Positions 51,412 to 61,369 of a stretch of DNA of 64,000 nucleotides are shown here, one piece after another. This stretch comes from Marispirochaeta sp964554875 (GTDB taxonomy: Bacteria > Spirochaetota > Spirochaetia > JC444 > Marispirochaetaceae): positions 1 to 64,000 of the forward strand of contig CAZKQJ010000001.1 in the NCBI GenBank assembly GCA_964554875.1, written 5' to 3'. The notes beneath the pieces are model-generated. The model saw only the letters and a program-made list of their open reading frames with translations, was not told the origin of the DNA and searched no databases. How positions within the stretch are numbered: the stretch's first letter is position 1; each line of letters starts with the position of its first letter. A program made the translations under genes and the position numbers.

Positions 51412-54048
51412 CTACTTCAATTCTTCCAGCACATAGGGCAGCACTCCGCCGCTTCGGATAAAGTCAGCCTCCACGGAGGAGTAGATCTGCAGGGCCGCCT
51501 TGAAGCGGGTGTTTTTCCCTTCCGGGCTTAGGGCTGTTACTTCCGCGACAGTCCCGGGGATGAAATCCCCCAGTCCGCTTATGGAATAGCTTTCAAAGCC
51601 GGTGAGGCCCAGGGAAGAAATGGTATCACCGCCGGTAAAGCACAGGGGAAGGACCCCCATTCCCACCAGGTTGCTGCGGTGGATCCGCTCAAAGCTCTCG
51701 GCGATTACCGCCCGTACCCCCTGGAGCCGCGGACCCTTGGCGGCCCAGTCCCTGGATGATCCGGTGCCGTATTCCTTTCCGGCAAGGACAATCAGAGGTG
51801 TTCCCTCCTCGGCATATTTTATGGCGGCATCATAGATAAACTCGATTTCCCCTTCAGGACTGCGGCGGGTGTAGCCGCCGGTTTTTTCCGGTACCAGCTG
51901 GTTTTTTATCCGGATGTTGCCGAAGGTTCCCCGCATCATGACTTCGTGGTTTCCCCGGCGGGAGCCATAGGAGTTAAAGTCCTTCTGAGGTACTCCCTTC
52001 TCCTGAAGATAGCGCCCTGCGGGATAGTCCGCAGCGATTGTTCCAGCCGGAGAGATGTGGTCGGTGGTAATGGAGTCGCCGAAGACACCCAGGGCCCGGG
52101 CGCCTTCCAGTACGCCGGGATCCCCCTCGGGGGCATCGAAGAAGAGGTCCGGCTCCCGGATATAGGTGGATTCCGGATCCCAGGGAAACAGTTCGCTGCT
52201 GTCTACTTTCAGGGAGCGCCAGGTGTCGTCTCCTTTAAAAACCTCGGTATAGCGTTTTACGAAGTCATCGGCTTTAACGGCGGTGCCGAGGACCGCTTCG
52301 ATCTCTTCAGAGGATGGCCAGATCTCTTTAAGGTAAACTTCTTTTCCCTCCGTATCCCTGCCGATGGGCTCCTTCATGATGTCCATATCCACCCGGCCGG
52401 CCAGGGCGTAGGCGACAACGTAGAGGGGCGAACCGAGAAAGTTGAAGCGGACCTTCTGATGAATACGGGCCTCGAAGTTCCGGTTTCCCGAGCTCACCGA
52501 TGCGGTAAGAAGACCTCCCTCATCGATCGCCCTGGTAACGAAATCCGGCAGGGGGCCTGAGTTTCCTATACAGGTTGCGCAGCCGAAGGCGCTCAGAGTA
52601 AACCCGATCCCCTCAAGTTCGTCCACCAGCCCGGCCCGCTCGAGATAATCCAGAACGACCTGGGATCCTGGGGCAAGGGAGGTCTTTACCCATACAGGCG
52701 GCTTAAGCCCCCGGGCTCTGGCTTTCTTTGCCAGAAGTCCGGCCCCCACCATTACAAAGGGATTCGAGGTGTTGGTGCAGGAGGTAATCGAGGCGATGGC
52801 CACAGCTCCATGGGGAATCTGCACGTCGGTCCCGTTTATCTGTGCCGGAACTGTTTTGTCCGCGGAACCCGGGGCGTTCTTTTCAAGCTCGGCGCCGAAT
52901 ATCTTCGGCAGATTCGAGACATCGATCCGGTCCTGGGGCCGGTAAGGTCCCGCGAGAGATGGGCGTACGCTGCCTAAGTCCAGGTGCAGCACCTTGTTGT
53001 AGAGGGGCTCCGAATCGGGAGAGAAGAACATGCCTGTCTCTTTGAGGTAGGCTTCGCTTAAAACAGCCGCTTCCTCCCGGCCGGTCTCCTTTAGATAGCG
53101 GATCGTTTTATCATCCACCGGGAAAAATCCCATTGTGGCACCGTACTCGGGGCTCATATTGGCCACCGTTGCGCGGTCGGGGAGGGGCAGGGCGCTCATT
53201 CCGGGACCGAAGTATTCCACGAATTTACCGACGACCCCCTCCTTTCGCAGCATCTCGGTAAGGGTCAGCACCAGGTCGGAGGCGCTCGTTCCCGCGGGAA
53301 GGCTGCCGCTGAGTTTTACGCCGATAACCTCTGGGACCGGCATTACATAGGCCTGTCCCAGAAGGACGGCTTCCGCTTCGATACCGCCGACACCCCAGCC
53401 CATGATACCGAGACCGTCTATCATGGTGGTGTGGGAGTCCGTGCCGATAAGGGTATCCGGAAACAGCGTCGGGGTACCGTCTTCGTCGCTTTCCCGGACG
53501 ATCCTTCCAAGGTTCTCGAAGTTGATCTGGTGGCAAATGCCGGAATTGGGAGGAACAACGCGGAAGTTGTCCATGCTCTCCGCTGCCCATTTCAAAAGGC
53601 GGTAGCGTTCGCTGTTGCGGGTATATTCCATTTCCACATTCTTTTGCAGGGCATTTTGCCCCTGCCAGAAGTCGATCTGTACCGAGTGGTCGATAACCAG
53701 GTCGACGGGAATCAGGGGATTGATCTTTTTCGGGTCTCCGCCCCGGGCGACCATGGCGTTCCGCATAGCTGCCAGGTCGACTACTGCGGGCACGCCGGTA
53801 AAATCCTGCATAAGGACCCTGGCGGGATAATAGGGAATATCCTGTCCCGGTTTGCTCCGATAGGCCAGCACCTTCTGTACATCCCCGGCGGAAGCTTTTC
53901 CCAGCTTCTCTTTCCTCAGAACGTTCTCAAGAAGGATCCGAATGGAGTAGGGGAGGGACCCCGGCCCATCCGGAATATCTGCCCTGGATACGTCGAAAAT
54001 CCGATATGTTTTTCCGTTTACTGTAAGGTTTCGTTCAGTCATTGCCAT
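51412..54048 (-). CDS. acnA: Aconitate hydratase A
   Basis: 4Fe-4S enzyme converting citrate to isocitrate. The 878 residues start at ATG 54048 (MAMTERNLTVNGKTYRIFD) with GGAAGG upstream; the frame is open 47 codons further up without support. Cluster cysteines are seen in ITSCTNTSNP and FGCATCIGNSGPLP. Other marks are IGTDSHTTMIDGLGIMGWGVGGIEAE and the swivel domain GDSITTDHISPAG and EYGTGSSRDWAAKGP. The length is normal for AcnA/IRP-type. It is followed by the small VOC gene. Confidence 0.97.
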   Translation of the reverse strand: MAMTERNLTVNGKTYRIFDVSRADIPDGPGSLPYSIRILLENVLRKEKLGKASAGDVQKVLAYRSKPGQDIPYYPARVLMQDFTGVPAVVDLAAMRNAMVARGGDPKKINPLIPVDLVIDHSVQIDFWQGQNALQKNVEMEYTRNSERYRLLKWAAESMDNFRVVPPNSGICHQINFENLGRIVRESDEDGTPTLFPDTLIGTDSHTTMIDGLGIMGWGVGGIEAEAVLLGQAYVMPVPEVIGVKLSGSLPAGTSASDLVLTLTEMLRKEGVVGKFVEYFGPGMSALPLPDRATVANMSPEYGATMGFFPVDDKTIRYLKETGREEAAVLSEAYLKETGMFFSPDSEPLYNKVLHLDLGSVRPSLAGPYRPQDRIDVSNLPKIFGAELEKNAPGSADKTVPAQINGTDVQIPHGAVAIASITSCTNTSNPFVMVGAGLLAKKARARGLKPPVWVKTSLAPGSQVVLDYLERAGLVDELEGIGFTLSAFGCATCIGNSGPLPDFVTRAIDEGGLLTASVSSGNRNFEARIHQKVRFNFLGSPLYVVAYALAGRVDMDIMKEPIGRDTEGKEVYLKEIWPSSEEIEAVLGTAVKADDFVKRYTEVFKGDDTWRSLKVDSSELFPWDPESTYIREPDLFFDAPEGDPGVLEGARALGVFGDSITTDHISPAGTIAADYPAGRYLQEKGVPQKDFNSYGSRRGNHEVMMRGTFGNIRIKNQLVPEKTGGYTRRSPEGEIEFIYDAAIKYAEEGTPLIVLAGKEYGTGSSRDWAAKGPRLQGVRAVIAESFERIHRSNLVGMGVLPLCFTGGDTISSLGLTGFESYSISGLGDFIPGTVAEVTALSPEGKNTRFKAALQIYSSVEADFIRSGGVLPYVLEELK

Positions 54049-54282
54049 TAGCCTTCCCTTATCTGGTGGTAGCGGTAAAAGTATAAAGGAAGAAGCTGAA
54101 AATAAACAGGGGGAGTGTCCCGAACCGTGGGGATAGGCACAGCTTAAGGCCTTCACAACACAGGATTTGCATGGAAATCTGTGATCCAACGGAGAGTTTT
54201 TCCAGGTTCCCGGTATTTTTACGGGCTGCAGGATTCCTCATCCCCACGATTCTGAACAGTACGCCGGCTTGGCCCCCGCAGC

Positions 54283-55611
54283 TCAATCCTGGAGAAGGTC
54301 CCTGATGTTTACAGGACAGCCCGTGGCAAAGGACTTGTTGGCGGCAATCCCGACCATGATGGAATTGACCCCGTCTTCGACCCCCGCGGCTGTTTTTAAG
54401 GAATCCTCTCTGCCGGGCTTGAACACATCCTCCAGCAGCAGCCCGTCGCCCCCGCCATGGCCACCTTTCCCTTCCTTCCATGTAATGGGTTCCCGTTCGC
54501 CCCACAGTCGCTGAAGGCTGATGGATGCCTCGGGCTCTCCGCTTCTGCCCGTCACAGCCCCGTCTTCCCGCATGTTGTAATCCGGATCGTTCTGGTCGAT
54601 GGTGGATCCCGATACGTAGGGCCGTTCGACAATCCGCACCTCAATGCGTCCCTCTGTTCCGTTGAAGCTGACGTTGTAGCCTTCCATGGGACAAAAAGCG
54701 TTCAGGGAGTAGGTCATAACCGCCTTGTTCCGGTATTTGACCATAACGCTCATGCTGTCCTCGATTGAGATATTATGACCGAAAACCGACTGGTCCCGGA
54801 TATATCCGTCCTCGTGCTCTGCTTCCAGATAGAGACCCTTCATCAATTCATTTCCCGACATGTCCAGGGCAAAGGGGTCTCTGGCGGCTATGGGATTGTC
54901 CCGGCAGCGTTCGTAGAACTCCCTTACCCCTCGCTGTTCGGCGTTTTCCCGTCCGTAGAAGGCCAGGCGGCCCATGGCGAAAACGCTTTCCGCCTGGCTG
55001 TCCAGCCACCAGTTGACCAGGTCAAAGTGGTGGGTGGATTTATGGACCATAAGGCCGCCGGAGTTGTTCTTGTCCCGATGCCAGCGCCGGAAGTAGTCGG
55101 CGCCGTGCCGGGTATCCAGCATCCACTCGAAGTGGACTGAAACAACATCTCCGATGGCTCTGGAGCTGATCAGCTCTTTTACGCAGGTATTCCTTGGGCT
55201 GTAGCGGTAGTTGAAGGTAACAGTTATCTTTTTGCCGTATTTTTCCCGGGCATCCAGAATGGCTCTGCATTTTCCGTCGTCCGTTGTAAGAGGTTTCTCT
55301 GTAACCACGTCGCAGCCCAGTTCCATGGCGGCTATTATGTAGCGGTGGTGGGTCCGGTCCCAGGTAAGAACGATCACTGTGTCGGGTTTTTTTTCCCGCA
55401 CCATCCGGCGGAAGTTCTCTGCTCTGTAGGTCGGGACCGGCTCATGCTTGAACTTTTCCTGGAGCCGGCGGTTCATAAAATCCATGCGGCTCTGATTTAT
55501 GTCGCAAAAGGCGACCAGTTCTGCTATATCACTGTATGTCCCGGCAATGGCATCGATGTACATCCGGCTGCGGCTTCCGGTCCCCACAAGGGCGTAGCGT
55601 TTTCTGTTCAT
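54283..55611 (-). CDS. Gfo/Idh/MocA-family oxidoreductase
   Basis: NAD(P)-dependent sugar or inositol dehydrogenase-type enzyme of 443 residues. The start at ATG 55611 has GGAGAAATT upstream. The Rossmann part is RYALVGTGSRSRMYIDAI with CDINQSRMDF. The catalytic EKP motif is seen in DVVTEKPLTTDDGKCRAI, then NYRYSPRNTCVKELI and HKSTHHFDLVNWWLDSQ (catalytic His region). Members of this long form act on sugar derivatives. It is divergent from an AraC-type regulator only 14 bp away, which probably controls it. Between its 3' end and acnA (54049-54282) I see nothing. Confidence 0.92.
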   Translation of the reverse strand: MNRKRYALVGTGSRSRMYIDAIAGTYSDIAELVAFCDINQSRMDFMNRRLQEKFKHEPVPTYRAENFRRMVREKKPDTVIVLTWDRTHHRYIIAAMELGCDVVTEKPLTTDDGKCRAILDAREKYGKKITVTFNYRYSPRNTCVKELISSRAIGDVVSVHFEWMLDTRHGADYFRRWHRDKNNSGGLMVHKSTHHFDLVNWWLDSQAESVFAMGRLAFYGRENAEQRGVREFYERCRDNPIAARDPFALDMSGNELMKGLYLEAEHEDGYIRDQSVFGHNISIEDSMSVMVKYRNKAVMTYSLNAFCPMEGYNVSFNGTEGRIEVRIVERPYVSGSTIDQNDPDYNMREDGAVTGRSGEPEASISLQRLWGEREPITWKEGKGGHGGGDGLLLEDVFKPGREDSLKTAAGVEDGVNSIMVGIAANKSFATGCPVNIRDLLQD

Positions 55612-55625
55612 AATTTCTCCTTGCA

Positions 55626-56513
55626 ATGTTCTGGATAATTGTAGAGGAGATCCCCTTTGACCGCTGTGCTTTATCAATGATAAACTGTGCAGAATCGCTC
55701 ATGATAGTCTATTGTAACAAAGGCCTGAGACAGTATGATTCCTTTCCGGAGCGGATCCGAAGACGCCGGGTCTGGGAGTTCCAGGCGGTACTGAAGGGTA
55801 AAATTCGACCGCTCCTTGCATCCGGGACGGAAGAGGCATCCTCCCGTACTCTCTGGGTATTCGGTCCTGATAATCTACACGGCTGGAGGGGCAGCGGCCG
55901 GGATGAAGCGGCGGAGATTGCCGTCTTTCATTACGATATCGTTCCCAGGGAGCTGGAGCAGTACTGCCGAAGTGACGGCTGGATTTCCATTCCCCTGAAT
56001 AATGATGAGCCGTTATGGCTCCGGGAAAACGTAAATCTGGCCTATGAGCACTTTTTTAATCCCCTTAAAATAACACCTATTTATTTCCAGCATCTGCTCC
56101 TGGAACTGAGTCTTTTCGTTCTGGGCCAAAATGAGCATTTCCTGTGTCCCGATGAACGGCCGCAGGCTGCGAGAATTGTTGCCAGGGCAAAGAGCATCTA
56201 TGACTCCCGGATGGAATACGGCATCGGTATGGAACAGGTGGCCGCAGAGAGCGGTGTAAGCGTCAGCCACCTGCGACGACTTTTTCAGCAGCAGGAAGGA
56301 AAAAGCCCTGCCGCGGTTTTTGCGGAGATGCGGGTACGCCGGGCCCTGGAGCTCCTGGTCCGGACGGAAATCCCGGTTACCGAGATAGCCCTGACCTGCG
56401 GGTTTTCTTCTCACAGCGCCTTCAGCCGTACCTTCCACCGGCATACCGGCCTGAGCCCCCGGCAAGTCCGAAAGGAGGGCGCCAGGGCAGCCCTGCGAGG
56501 AGAATTAAACTAG
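55626..56513 (+). CDS. AraC-family regulator
   Basis: Transcription factor of up to 295 residues. The C-terminal AraC DNA-binding domain is clear (about 190-285): YGIGMEQVAAESGVSVSHLRRLFQQQEGKSPAAVF and TEIALTCGFSSHSAFSRTFHRHTGLSPRQVRKE. The N-terminal part is a cupin-like sensor (GKIRPLLASGTEEASSRTLWVFGPDNLHGW). The start is uncertain: ATG at 55626, 55677 or 55701 are all possible and none has a good ribosome site. It is divergent from the Gfo/Idh/MocA gene, its probable target. Confidence 0.88.
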   Translation: MFWIIVEEIPFDRCALSMINCAESLMIVYCNKGLRQYDSFPERIRRRRVWEFQAVLKGKIRPLLASGTEEASSRTLWVFGPDNLHGWRGSGRDEAAEIAVFHYDIVPRELEQYCRSDGWISIPLNNDEPLWLRENVNLAYEHFFNPLKITPIYFQHLLLELSLFVLGQNEHFLCPDERPQAARIVARAKSIYDSRMEYGIGMEQVAAESGVSVSHLRRLFQQQEGKSPAAVFAEMRVRRALELLVRTEIPVTEIALTCGFSSHSAFSRTFHRHTGLSPRQVRKEGARAALRGELN

Positions 56514-56519
56514 GGCCCC

Positions 56520-57854
56520 CTAATCCATTCTGCAGGCGGACCCGTACTTGTCAAAATCTATCCAGTCTATGCCCAGGGGAGAGGCAGGAAGCGCACCCCG
56601 TTCATAAATCCCCGGGGTTTCCTGCTGCAGGGTGGGAGTAAACTTTTCCCAGGAGAGTTCCGTCTCTTCCGCGCTGACAAAAAGCGTCCGGTCTCCCTTG
56701 ATGGCATCCAGAAGGAGCCTCTGGTAGGCTTCGGGGATCTCGGCATCCAGAAAACTCGAGGAATAGCAGAAGGTCATGTTGGTGGAGCTGATTCTTCCGC
56801 TGCCCCCGGGCTCCCTGGCGATAAAATCCATCACAATCCCGGCATCGGGCTGAATATTGAATATAATCTGGTTTGGGGGAATCTGCCCCTCGGTGTTATA
56901 GAGCAGATTGGGACCCGGTTTGAAGCGGATGCCGATCTCCGTTCCTTTCCGGTGGACCGCCTTGCCGGTCCGGACGTAAATGGGGATCCCCGTCCAGCGG
57001 AAGTTGTTGATTGTCATCTCAAGCTCGGCGTAGGTCTCGGTCCGTGAATCCTCGGGAACCCCCTTCTCGTCGTGATATCCCCGATACTGCATTTTTGCCC
57101 AGCGCTTGATTTCCAGGGCTTTGAGGATCTGCATCTTCTGTATCCGGATCTCCTCTGCTTCGAGGTTTATGGGGGCTTCCATGGTCAGGAGGGACAGGAG
57201 CTGCATCAGATGGTTCTGCACCATGTCGCGGATAATTCCGGCGCCGTCAAAGTAGGCCCCCCGGTCTTCCACGCCAATATCCTCCAGGGCGTTAATCTGG
57301 ATAGAATCGATGTACCGGGAGTTCCATATGGGATAAAAAACGGCGTTGGCAAAGCGGAATACCAGGATGTTCTGGACCGCCTCCTTTGCAAGGTAATGGT
57401 CGATCCGGAAGATCTGGAGTTCGTGGAAGTAGCGCTGAAGATCGGCATTCAGCTTCCGGGCACTCTCCAGATCGTAGCCGAAGGGTTTTTCTATGATAAG
57501 GGTTGCTTCGTCTCGAAATCCTTCTTTATGAAGCTCCGCGGCGGTATGAGCGTATACCTTGGGAGGGAGGGAGAAGAAGATTATTACCCGTTTGAAATCT
57601 TTCAGGGAAAAGACAAAATCCCGGATGCCCTCCATGCCCTGGTGGTAGTAGAGGAGCTTGCTGAACTCTTTATCCCGGTCAAAATGGGCACGGAACTCAT
57701 CGTGGCTGAAAGGCGTCCGCCCGGAGCCTATGACCCGGCAGGTGTCATCGATCTCCTTCTTGTGAAAAAGACGCTCCAGGGCCGGAATCAGTTTGCGTTT
57801 TGCAAGGTCTCCCGAGGCTCCCAAGATAATAATGGCTGAATCTGAAACAGGCAT
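56520..57854 (-). CDS. zwf: Glucose-6-phosphate 1-dehydrogenase
   Basis: It oxidises glucose 6-phosphate with NAD(P), the first step of the oxidative pentose phosphate path. The 444 residues show the nucleotide-binding IILGASGDLAKRKLIPAL (near 8-25) and the signature FRIDHYLAKEAVQN (near 153-166); the usual Gly after Leu is Ala. Also seen are IIEKPFGYDLESARKLN and YVRTGKAVHRKGTEIGIRFK. It is somewhat shorter than the usual 480-490. ATG 57854 and TTG 57860 both lie behind AGGAGA; the ATG is preferred. It converges on the AraC gene with a 6 bp gap. Confidence 0.95.
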   Translation of the reverse strand: MPVSDSAIIILGASGDLAKRKLIPALERLFHKKEIDDTCRVIGSGRTPFSHDEFRAHFDRDKEFSKLLYYHQGMEGIRDFVFSLKDFKRVIIFFSLPPKVYAHTAAELHKEGFRDEATLIIEKPFGYDLESARKLNADLQRYFHELQIFRIDHYLAKEAVQNILVFRFANAVFYPIWNSRYIDSIQINALEDIGVEDRGAYFDGAGIIRDMVQNHLMQLLSLLTMEAPINLEAEEIRIQKMQILKALEIKRWAKMQYRGYHDEKGVPEDSRTETYAELEMTINNFRWTGIPIYVRTGKAVHRKGTEIGIRFKPGPNLLYNTEGQIPPNQIIFNIQPDAGIVMDFIAREPGGSGRISSTNMTFCYSSSFLDAEIPEAYQRLLLDAIKGDRTLFVSAEETELSWEKFTPTLQQETPGIYERGALPASPLGIDWIDFDKYGSACRMD

Positions 57855-58132
57855 AGACAATCACTCTCCTGTAGGGCGTACCTGGATAAGGATAAGATAG
57901 AAAGAAGAGGCGATACTGACAAGGGGTAAACAGGTAATGCAGGAAAACGTCATAGAGCCCGCCGGAACGAGGTACGGTGAATCAGGTTGCGGGTGCGGCA
58001 TGTACCCCGGTGGAGGAGCTGAAGGTGCATAAGCTGCTCCGGCAAGCTCTCTGACTTTCGGCAGTATAGGTGAATTGTCAAAAAACATCAAGAGTAAATA
58101 GAGAAAATTTATAAATCGCTTAGAATCCCTCT
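57855..58132. other. Intergenic interval upstream of zwf
   Basis: About 280 bp between two minus-strand genes. It contains the zwf ribosome site and presumably its promoter, but no clear -35/-10 pair, hairpin or RNA gene is visible. The long frame crossing it on the minus strand continues antisense into the next gene and is not real. Confidence 0.3.
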
Positions 58133-58822
58133 TCAGGCAAGGATATGATAATATATCCCCAGGTAAAAGAATACCGATCCGGCAAGTACGAAGAGGTGCC
58201 AGATCCCGTGATGATGGGGGAGCCGCTTCTGGGCATAGAAAGCGACGCCTATTGTGTAACTCAAGCCTCCCGCCAGTGCCCAGAAGAGGAACTCCCGGGG
58301 AATCCGTTCCACCACCGGCTGCCAGAAGAAGACAATCAGCCAGCCCATGGCCAGGTAAACCGCTACGTGGAAGATCTTGAAACGGTTCCAGAAAAACAGT
58401 TTGATAAAAAAACCGACAGCCACGATTGCCCAGAGAATGGTTAAAATGATGGGGCCTTCGGGCTCCCATATGCGAAATGCCACCGGGGTGTAGGTTCCGG
58501 CAATCAGAAGGTAGATGGCCAGATGATCAAAAATACGGCCGATGCGCTTTGCAGTATCCTGTTTTACCCAATGGTACACTGCGGAAGAACCGTAGAGGAC
58601 GAGCATGGAGAGTGAATAGGCCGAGGCGCTGAAAATCATCCAGGGGCGTCCCCCCTCAGCAGCCCGCACAACGAGGGGTAGCGTGCCGATCAAGGCGAGA
58701 ATGAAACCTGCAAGATGGGTCATGGCATTGATCTTCTCGTCCCCGGGAGACTGGTCGGCTTTCAGGGGAATCCTGGCCTCAAGCCAGCGGTAAAATCTGT
58801 TTGTCGTTTCATGTTTATTCAT
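58133..58822 (-). CDS. Hemolysin III family membrane protein
   Basis: Seven-helix inner-membrane protein of 229 residues, PAQR/HlyIII superfamily. The start is placed at ATG 58822 (MNKHETTNRFYRWLE), where family homology begins; the longer upstream frame runs into the pyruvate kinase region and is unsupported. Conserved motifs: NAMTHLAGFILALIG, LVLYGSSAVYHW, IFDHLAIYLLIAGTYTP and the late HHHGIWHLFVLAGSVFFYLGIYYH, whose His residues may bind a metal. The physiological role in bacteria is poorly known. Confidence 0.92.
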   Translation of the reverse strand: MNKHETTNRFYRWLEARIPLKADQSPGDEKINAMTHLAGFILALIGTLPLVVRAAEGGRPWMIFSASAYSLSMLVLYGSSAVYHWVKQDTAKRIGRIFDHLAIYLLIAGTYTPVAFRIWEPEGPIILTILWAIVAVGFFIKLFFWNRFKIFHVAVYLAMGWLIVFFWQPVVERIPREFLFWALAGGLSYTIGVAFYAQKRLPHHHGIWHLFVLAGSVFFYLGIYYHILA

Positions 58823-58945
58823 TGGCACTATGCTACACGGATACAGCGATAAGCACAATTGCCGCATTATTAAAGGTATATTAAATACAGATTCTGCAGG
58901 CCAATTCTGTTGCAATTGTACGGCTTCAGGATATACCCTTAAGGT

Positions 58946-60373
58946 ATGGAACAGTCTGTAAACCTTACAAAAACTAAGATTATCGGAACCATTGGGCCGG
59001 CATCCAACAGTGTACCGGTGCTGGAAAAAATGATTGAAGCGGGACTCGATATCGTGAGGCTGAATTTCTCTCACGGCGACCACGAGTTTCACGCCCAGGC
59101 GGTGGAGAACGTGCAGGCTGCGGTTGCTTCGACAGGGCGTCCCGTGGCGATCCTTGCTGATCTCTGTGGTCCGAAAATTCGACTGGGGGACCTGGAAGCG
59201 GATATTTCGGTCACTCCCGGAGAAGAGCTGGTTATTACAACGGAAAAATGCCTGGGTGTCCCCGGCAGGGTCCCAACGGCGTATAAGCGGCTCGCCGAGG
59301 ATGTTCGTTCAGGAGATACGATCCTGATTGACGACGGGCTTATCCGGCTGGAGGTACGTTCGGTCTCGGGAAGCGATGTCCGCTGCAGGGTTAAAAACTC
59401 CGGAACTCTCAAGTCCCGCAAGGGGATTAATCTTCCGGGGGTCAGGGTGAGCGCCTCTTCTATATCCGAAAAGGATAAGAACGACCTGGAGTTCATAATC
59501 AGCCAGCCCATCGACTTTGTGGCCCTTTCCTTTGTTCGCAGCCGTGACGATATAAAGGAACTGCGCTGGCTGCTGAAGGACAGGGGAAAACTGCTTCCCA
59601 TAATCGCCAAGATAGAAAAACCGGAAGCCGTAGCGGATATTGACGGTATAGTGGCTGAAGCCGACGTAATCATGGTTGCCCGGGGTGACCTGGGAGTAGA
59701 AATGCCCACTCAGGATGTGCCTATCCTGCAGAAGATGATCATCGAAAAGTGCAACATGCACAACACCCCGGTAATTACCGCGACCCAGATGCTGGAATCG
59801 ATGATAACGAATCCCCGGCCCACCCGGGCCGAGGCCAGCGACGTGGCCAACGCTGTCTTTGACGGTACCGATGCCGTCATGCTCTCCGCCGAGACCTCCG
59901 TTGGAATCAGCCCTGTGGACGCGGTGGGAATCATGGACCAGATTGTCTCCGCCGCGGAAAGTCGGCCGGCACTCCTGAAAAAATCATCCTACCTCAAGCG
60001 GGACCATGTCTTAAGCGATGCGGAGAATATCTGCCGGGCAGCCTGTATCATGGCCGAAGAGGCCAGTGCATCGGCGATTATCGCCATTACCAAGAGGGGA
60101 AGAACCGCCCGGATGCTCTCCAAGTACCGTATATCCTTACCCATCATCGCCTTTACCGAAACAGAGGAGACCCTGCGCTATATGAAAATCCTCTGGGGCG
60201 TACAGGGCGAGATCATGGACAACGTGGGTGAGACCGACGCCACGCTCCAGAAGGCACGGAAACTTGCCCTTGATCTGGGACACGTAAAGCGGGGCGACAA
60301 GGTCGTCTACGTGGCGGGAATCCCCCTTATCGAAAGCCCCAGCGCCAACATGCTGAAAACCGAAACGGTGTAG
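58946..60373 (+). CDS. pyk: Pyruvate kinase
   Basis: It converts phosphoenolpyruvate and ADP to pyruvate and ATP. The 475 residues show the N-terminal KIIGTIGPASNSVPVLEKM and DIVRLNFSHGDHE, the B domain, the active-site Lys segment PIIAKIEKPEAVADID and the metal loop MVARGDLGVEMP. Also seen are TATQMLESMITNPRPTRAEASDVANAVFDGTDAVMLSAETSVG and a C-terminal allosteric domain (SASAIIAITKRGRTARMLSKY). The length is standard. TAAGG lies before the ATG. The next gene starts 2 bp after the stop, so it is probably co-transcribed. Confidence 0.97.
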   Translation: MEQSVNLTKTKIIGTIGPASNSVPVLEKMIEAGLDIVRLNFSHGDHEFHAQAVENVQAAVASTGRPVAILADLCGPKIRLGDLEADISVTPGEELVITTEKCLGVPGRVPTAYKRLAEDVRSGDTILIDDGLIRLEVRSVSGSDVRCRVKNSGTLKSRKGINLPGVRVSASSISEKDKNDLEFIISQPIDFVALSFVRSRDDIKELRWLLKDRGKLLPIIAKIEKPEAVADIDGIVAEADVIMVARGDLGVEMPTQDVPILQKMIIEKCNMHNTPVITATQMLESMITNPRPTRAEASDVANAVFDGTDAVMLSAETSVGISPVDAVGIMDQIVSAAESRPALLKKSSYLKRDHVLSDAENICRAACIMAEEASASAIIAITKRGRTARMLSKYRISLPIIAFTETEETLRYMKILWGVQGEIMDNVGETDATLQKARKLALDLGHVKRGDKVVYVAGIPLIESPSANMLKTETV

Positions 60374-60374
60374 C

Positions 60375-61322
60375 GTGTCCCCCAGGCTGACGATCATCGC
60401 TCCCCATGAGGAGGGGAACACCCTGATCGGCTGGCTTTCAGGGCGTTTTACCTATCATGATCTTCCAGGGTGGGAGACCGAGATCCGGGACCGGCGGATA
60501 CTTGTTGACGGAAGGACTGCTGAGGGTGACCTGCTGCTGTGCCGCGGCATGATCGTAAGCTACGAGCCCCCGGCGATTCCTGAACCGGAGGTAAACAGGG
60601 CATACCGGATTCTCCTGGAGGACCCTGATTTTCTGGTTGTCAACAAACCGCCGGATCTGCCGGCCCATCCCGGGGGAATCTATCTGAACAATACCCTGCA
60701 GAGTATGCTGGCCGCCCGGTACGGCCGGGTCCATCTGATCAGTCGCCTCGACCGGGAAACCTCCGGTCTTATGCTGGCAGCCCTGAACCCGGAAAGCGCC
60801 GACTATTTTTATCGTCAGCAGCGGGAGCGCCGGATACGCAAGGAGTATCTCTGTCTGGTCCACGGGGATTTCCCGGAATACCTGGATGCCCCCGGCTGGC
60901 TCATGAAATCCGGTACGGGAGCGGTGAGAAAAAAGAGGACCTTTGTACCTGATTCCGCCGCCGAGAATCCCGGCGACGCAGGAAGTCCCGGACGAAGCTA
61001 CTGCCGTACCGAGTTCTTCCGGGAAGGCGGAAAAGGGGGCTTCTCCCTGCTTCGATGCAGGCTCCACACCGGAAAGACCCACCAGATCCGGGCAAGCCTC
61101 TGCTCCCTGGGTTTTCCCGTGGTGGGGGACAAAATCTACGGCCTCGATGAGACGATCTTTCTCCGCTTTATCAAGGGCGCTCTGAATGACCGGGACCTGC
61201 ATCGCCTGATTCTGCCCCACCAGGCGCTTTTCAGCCGGCGTCTGGTCTTTACTCCACGCACATCGGCGGAGAGTGTGGATATCAGCGCGGAACATCCTTT
61301 CTGGGTTCAGGAGCTCTCCTGA
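60375..61322 (+). CDS. RluA-family rRNA pseudouridine synthase
   Basis: It isomerises uridine to pseudouridine in RNA. The 315-residue protein starts at GTG 60375, 2 bp after the pyruvate kinase stop. An S4-like N-terminal part (TLIGWLSGRFTYHDLPGWETEIRDRRILVDGR) is followed by the catalytic domain: VVNKPPDLPAHPGGIY, the catalytic Asp in HLISRLDRETSGLML and LLRCRLHTGKTHQIRASLCSLGFPVVGDKIYG. The exact target uridine cannot be told from sequence. Confidence 0.93.
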   Translation: MSPRLTIIAPHEEGNTLIGWLSGRFTYHDLPGWETEIRDRRILVDGRTAEGDLLLCRGMIVSYEPPAIPEPEVNRAYRILLEDPDFLVVNKPPDLPAHPGGIYLNNTLQSMLAARYGRVHLISRLDRETSGLMLAALNPESADYFYRQQRERRIRKEYLCLVHGDFPEYLDAPGWLMKSGTGAVRKKRTFVPDSAAENPGDAGSPGRSYCRTEFFREGGKGGFSLLRCRLHTGKTHQIRASLCSLGFPVVGDKIYGLDETIFLRFIKGALNDRDLHRLILPHQALFSRRLVFTPRTSAESVDISAEHPFWVQELS

Positions 61323-61369
61323 AAAAACCTCGTATACAATTTTCCAGGTTCAGCTTCCACTGGAATTTC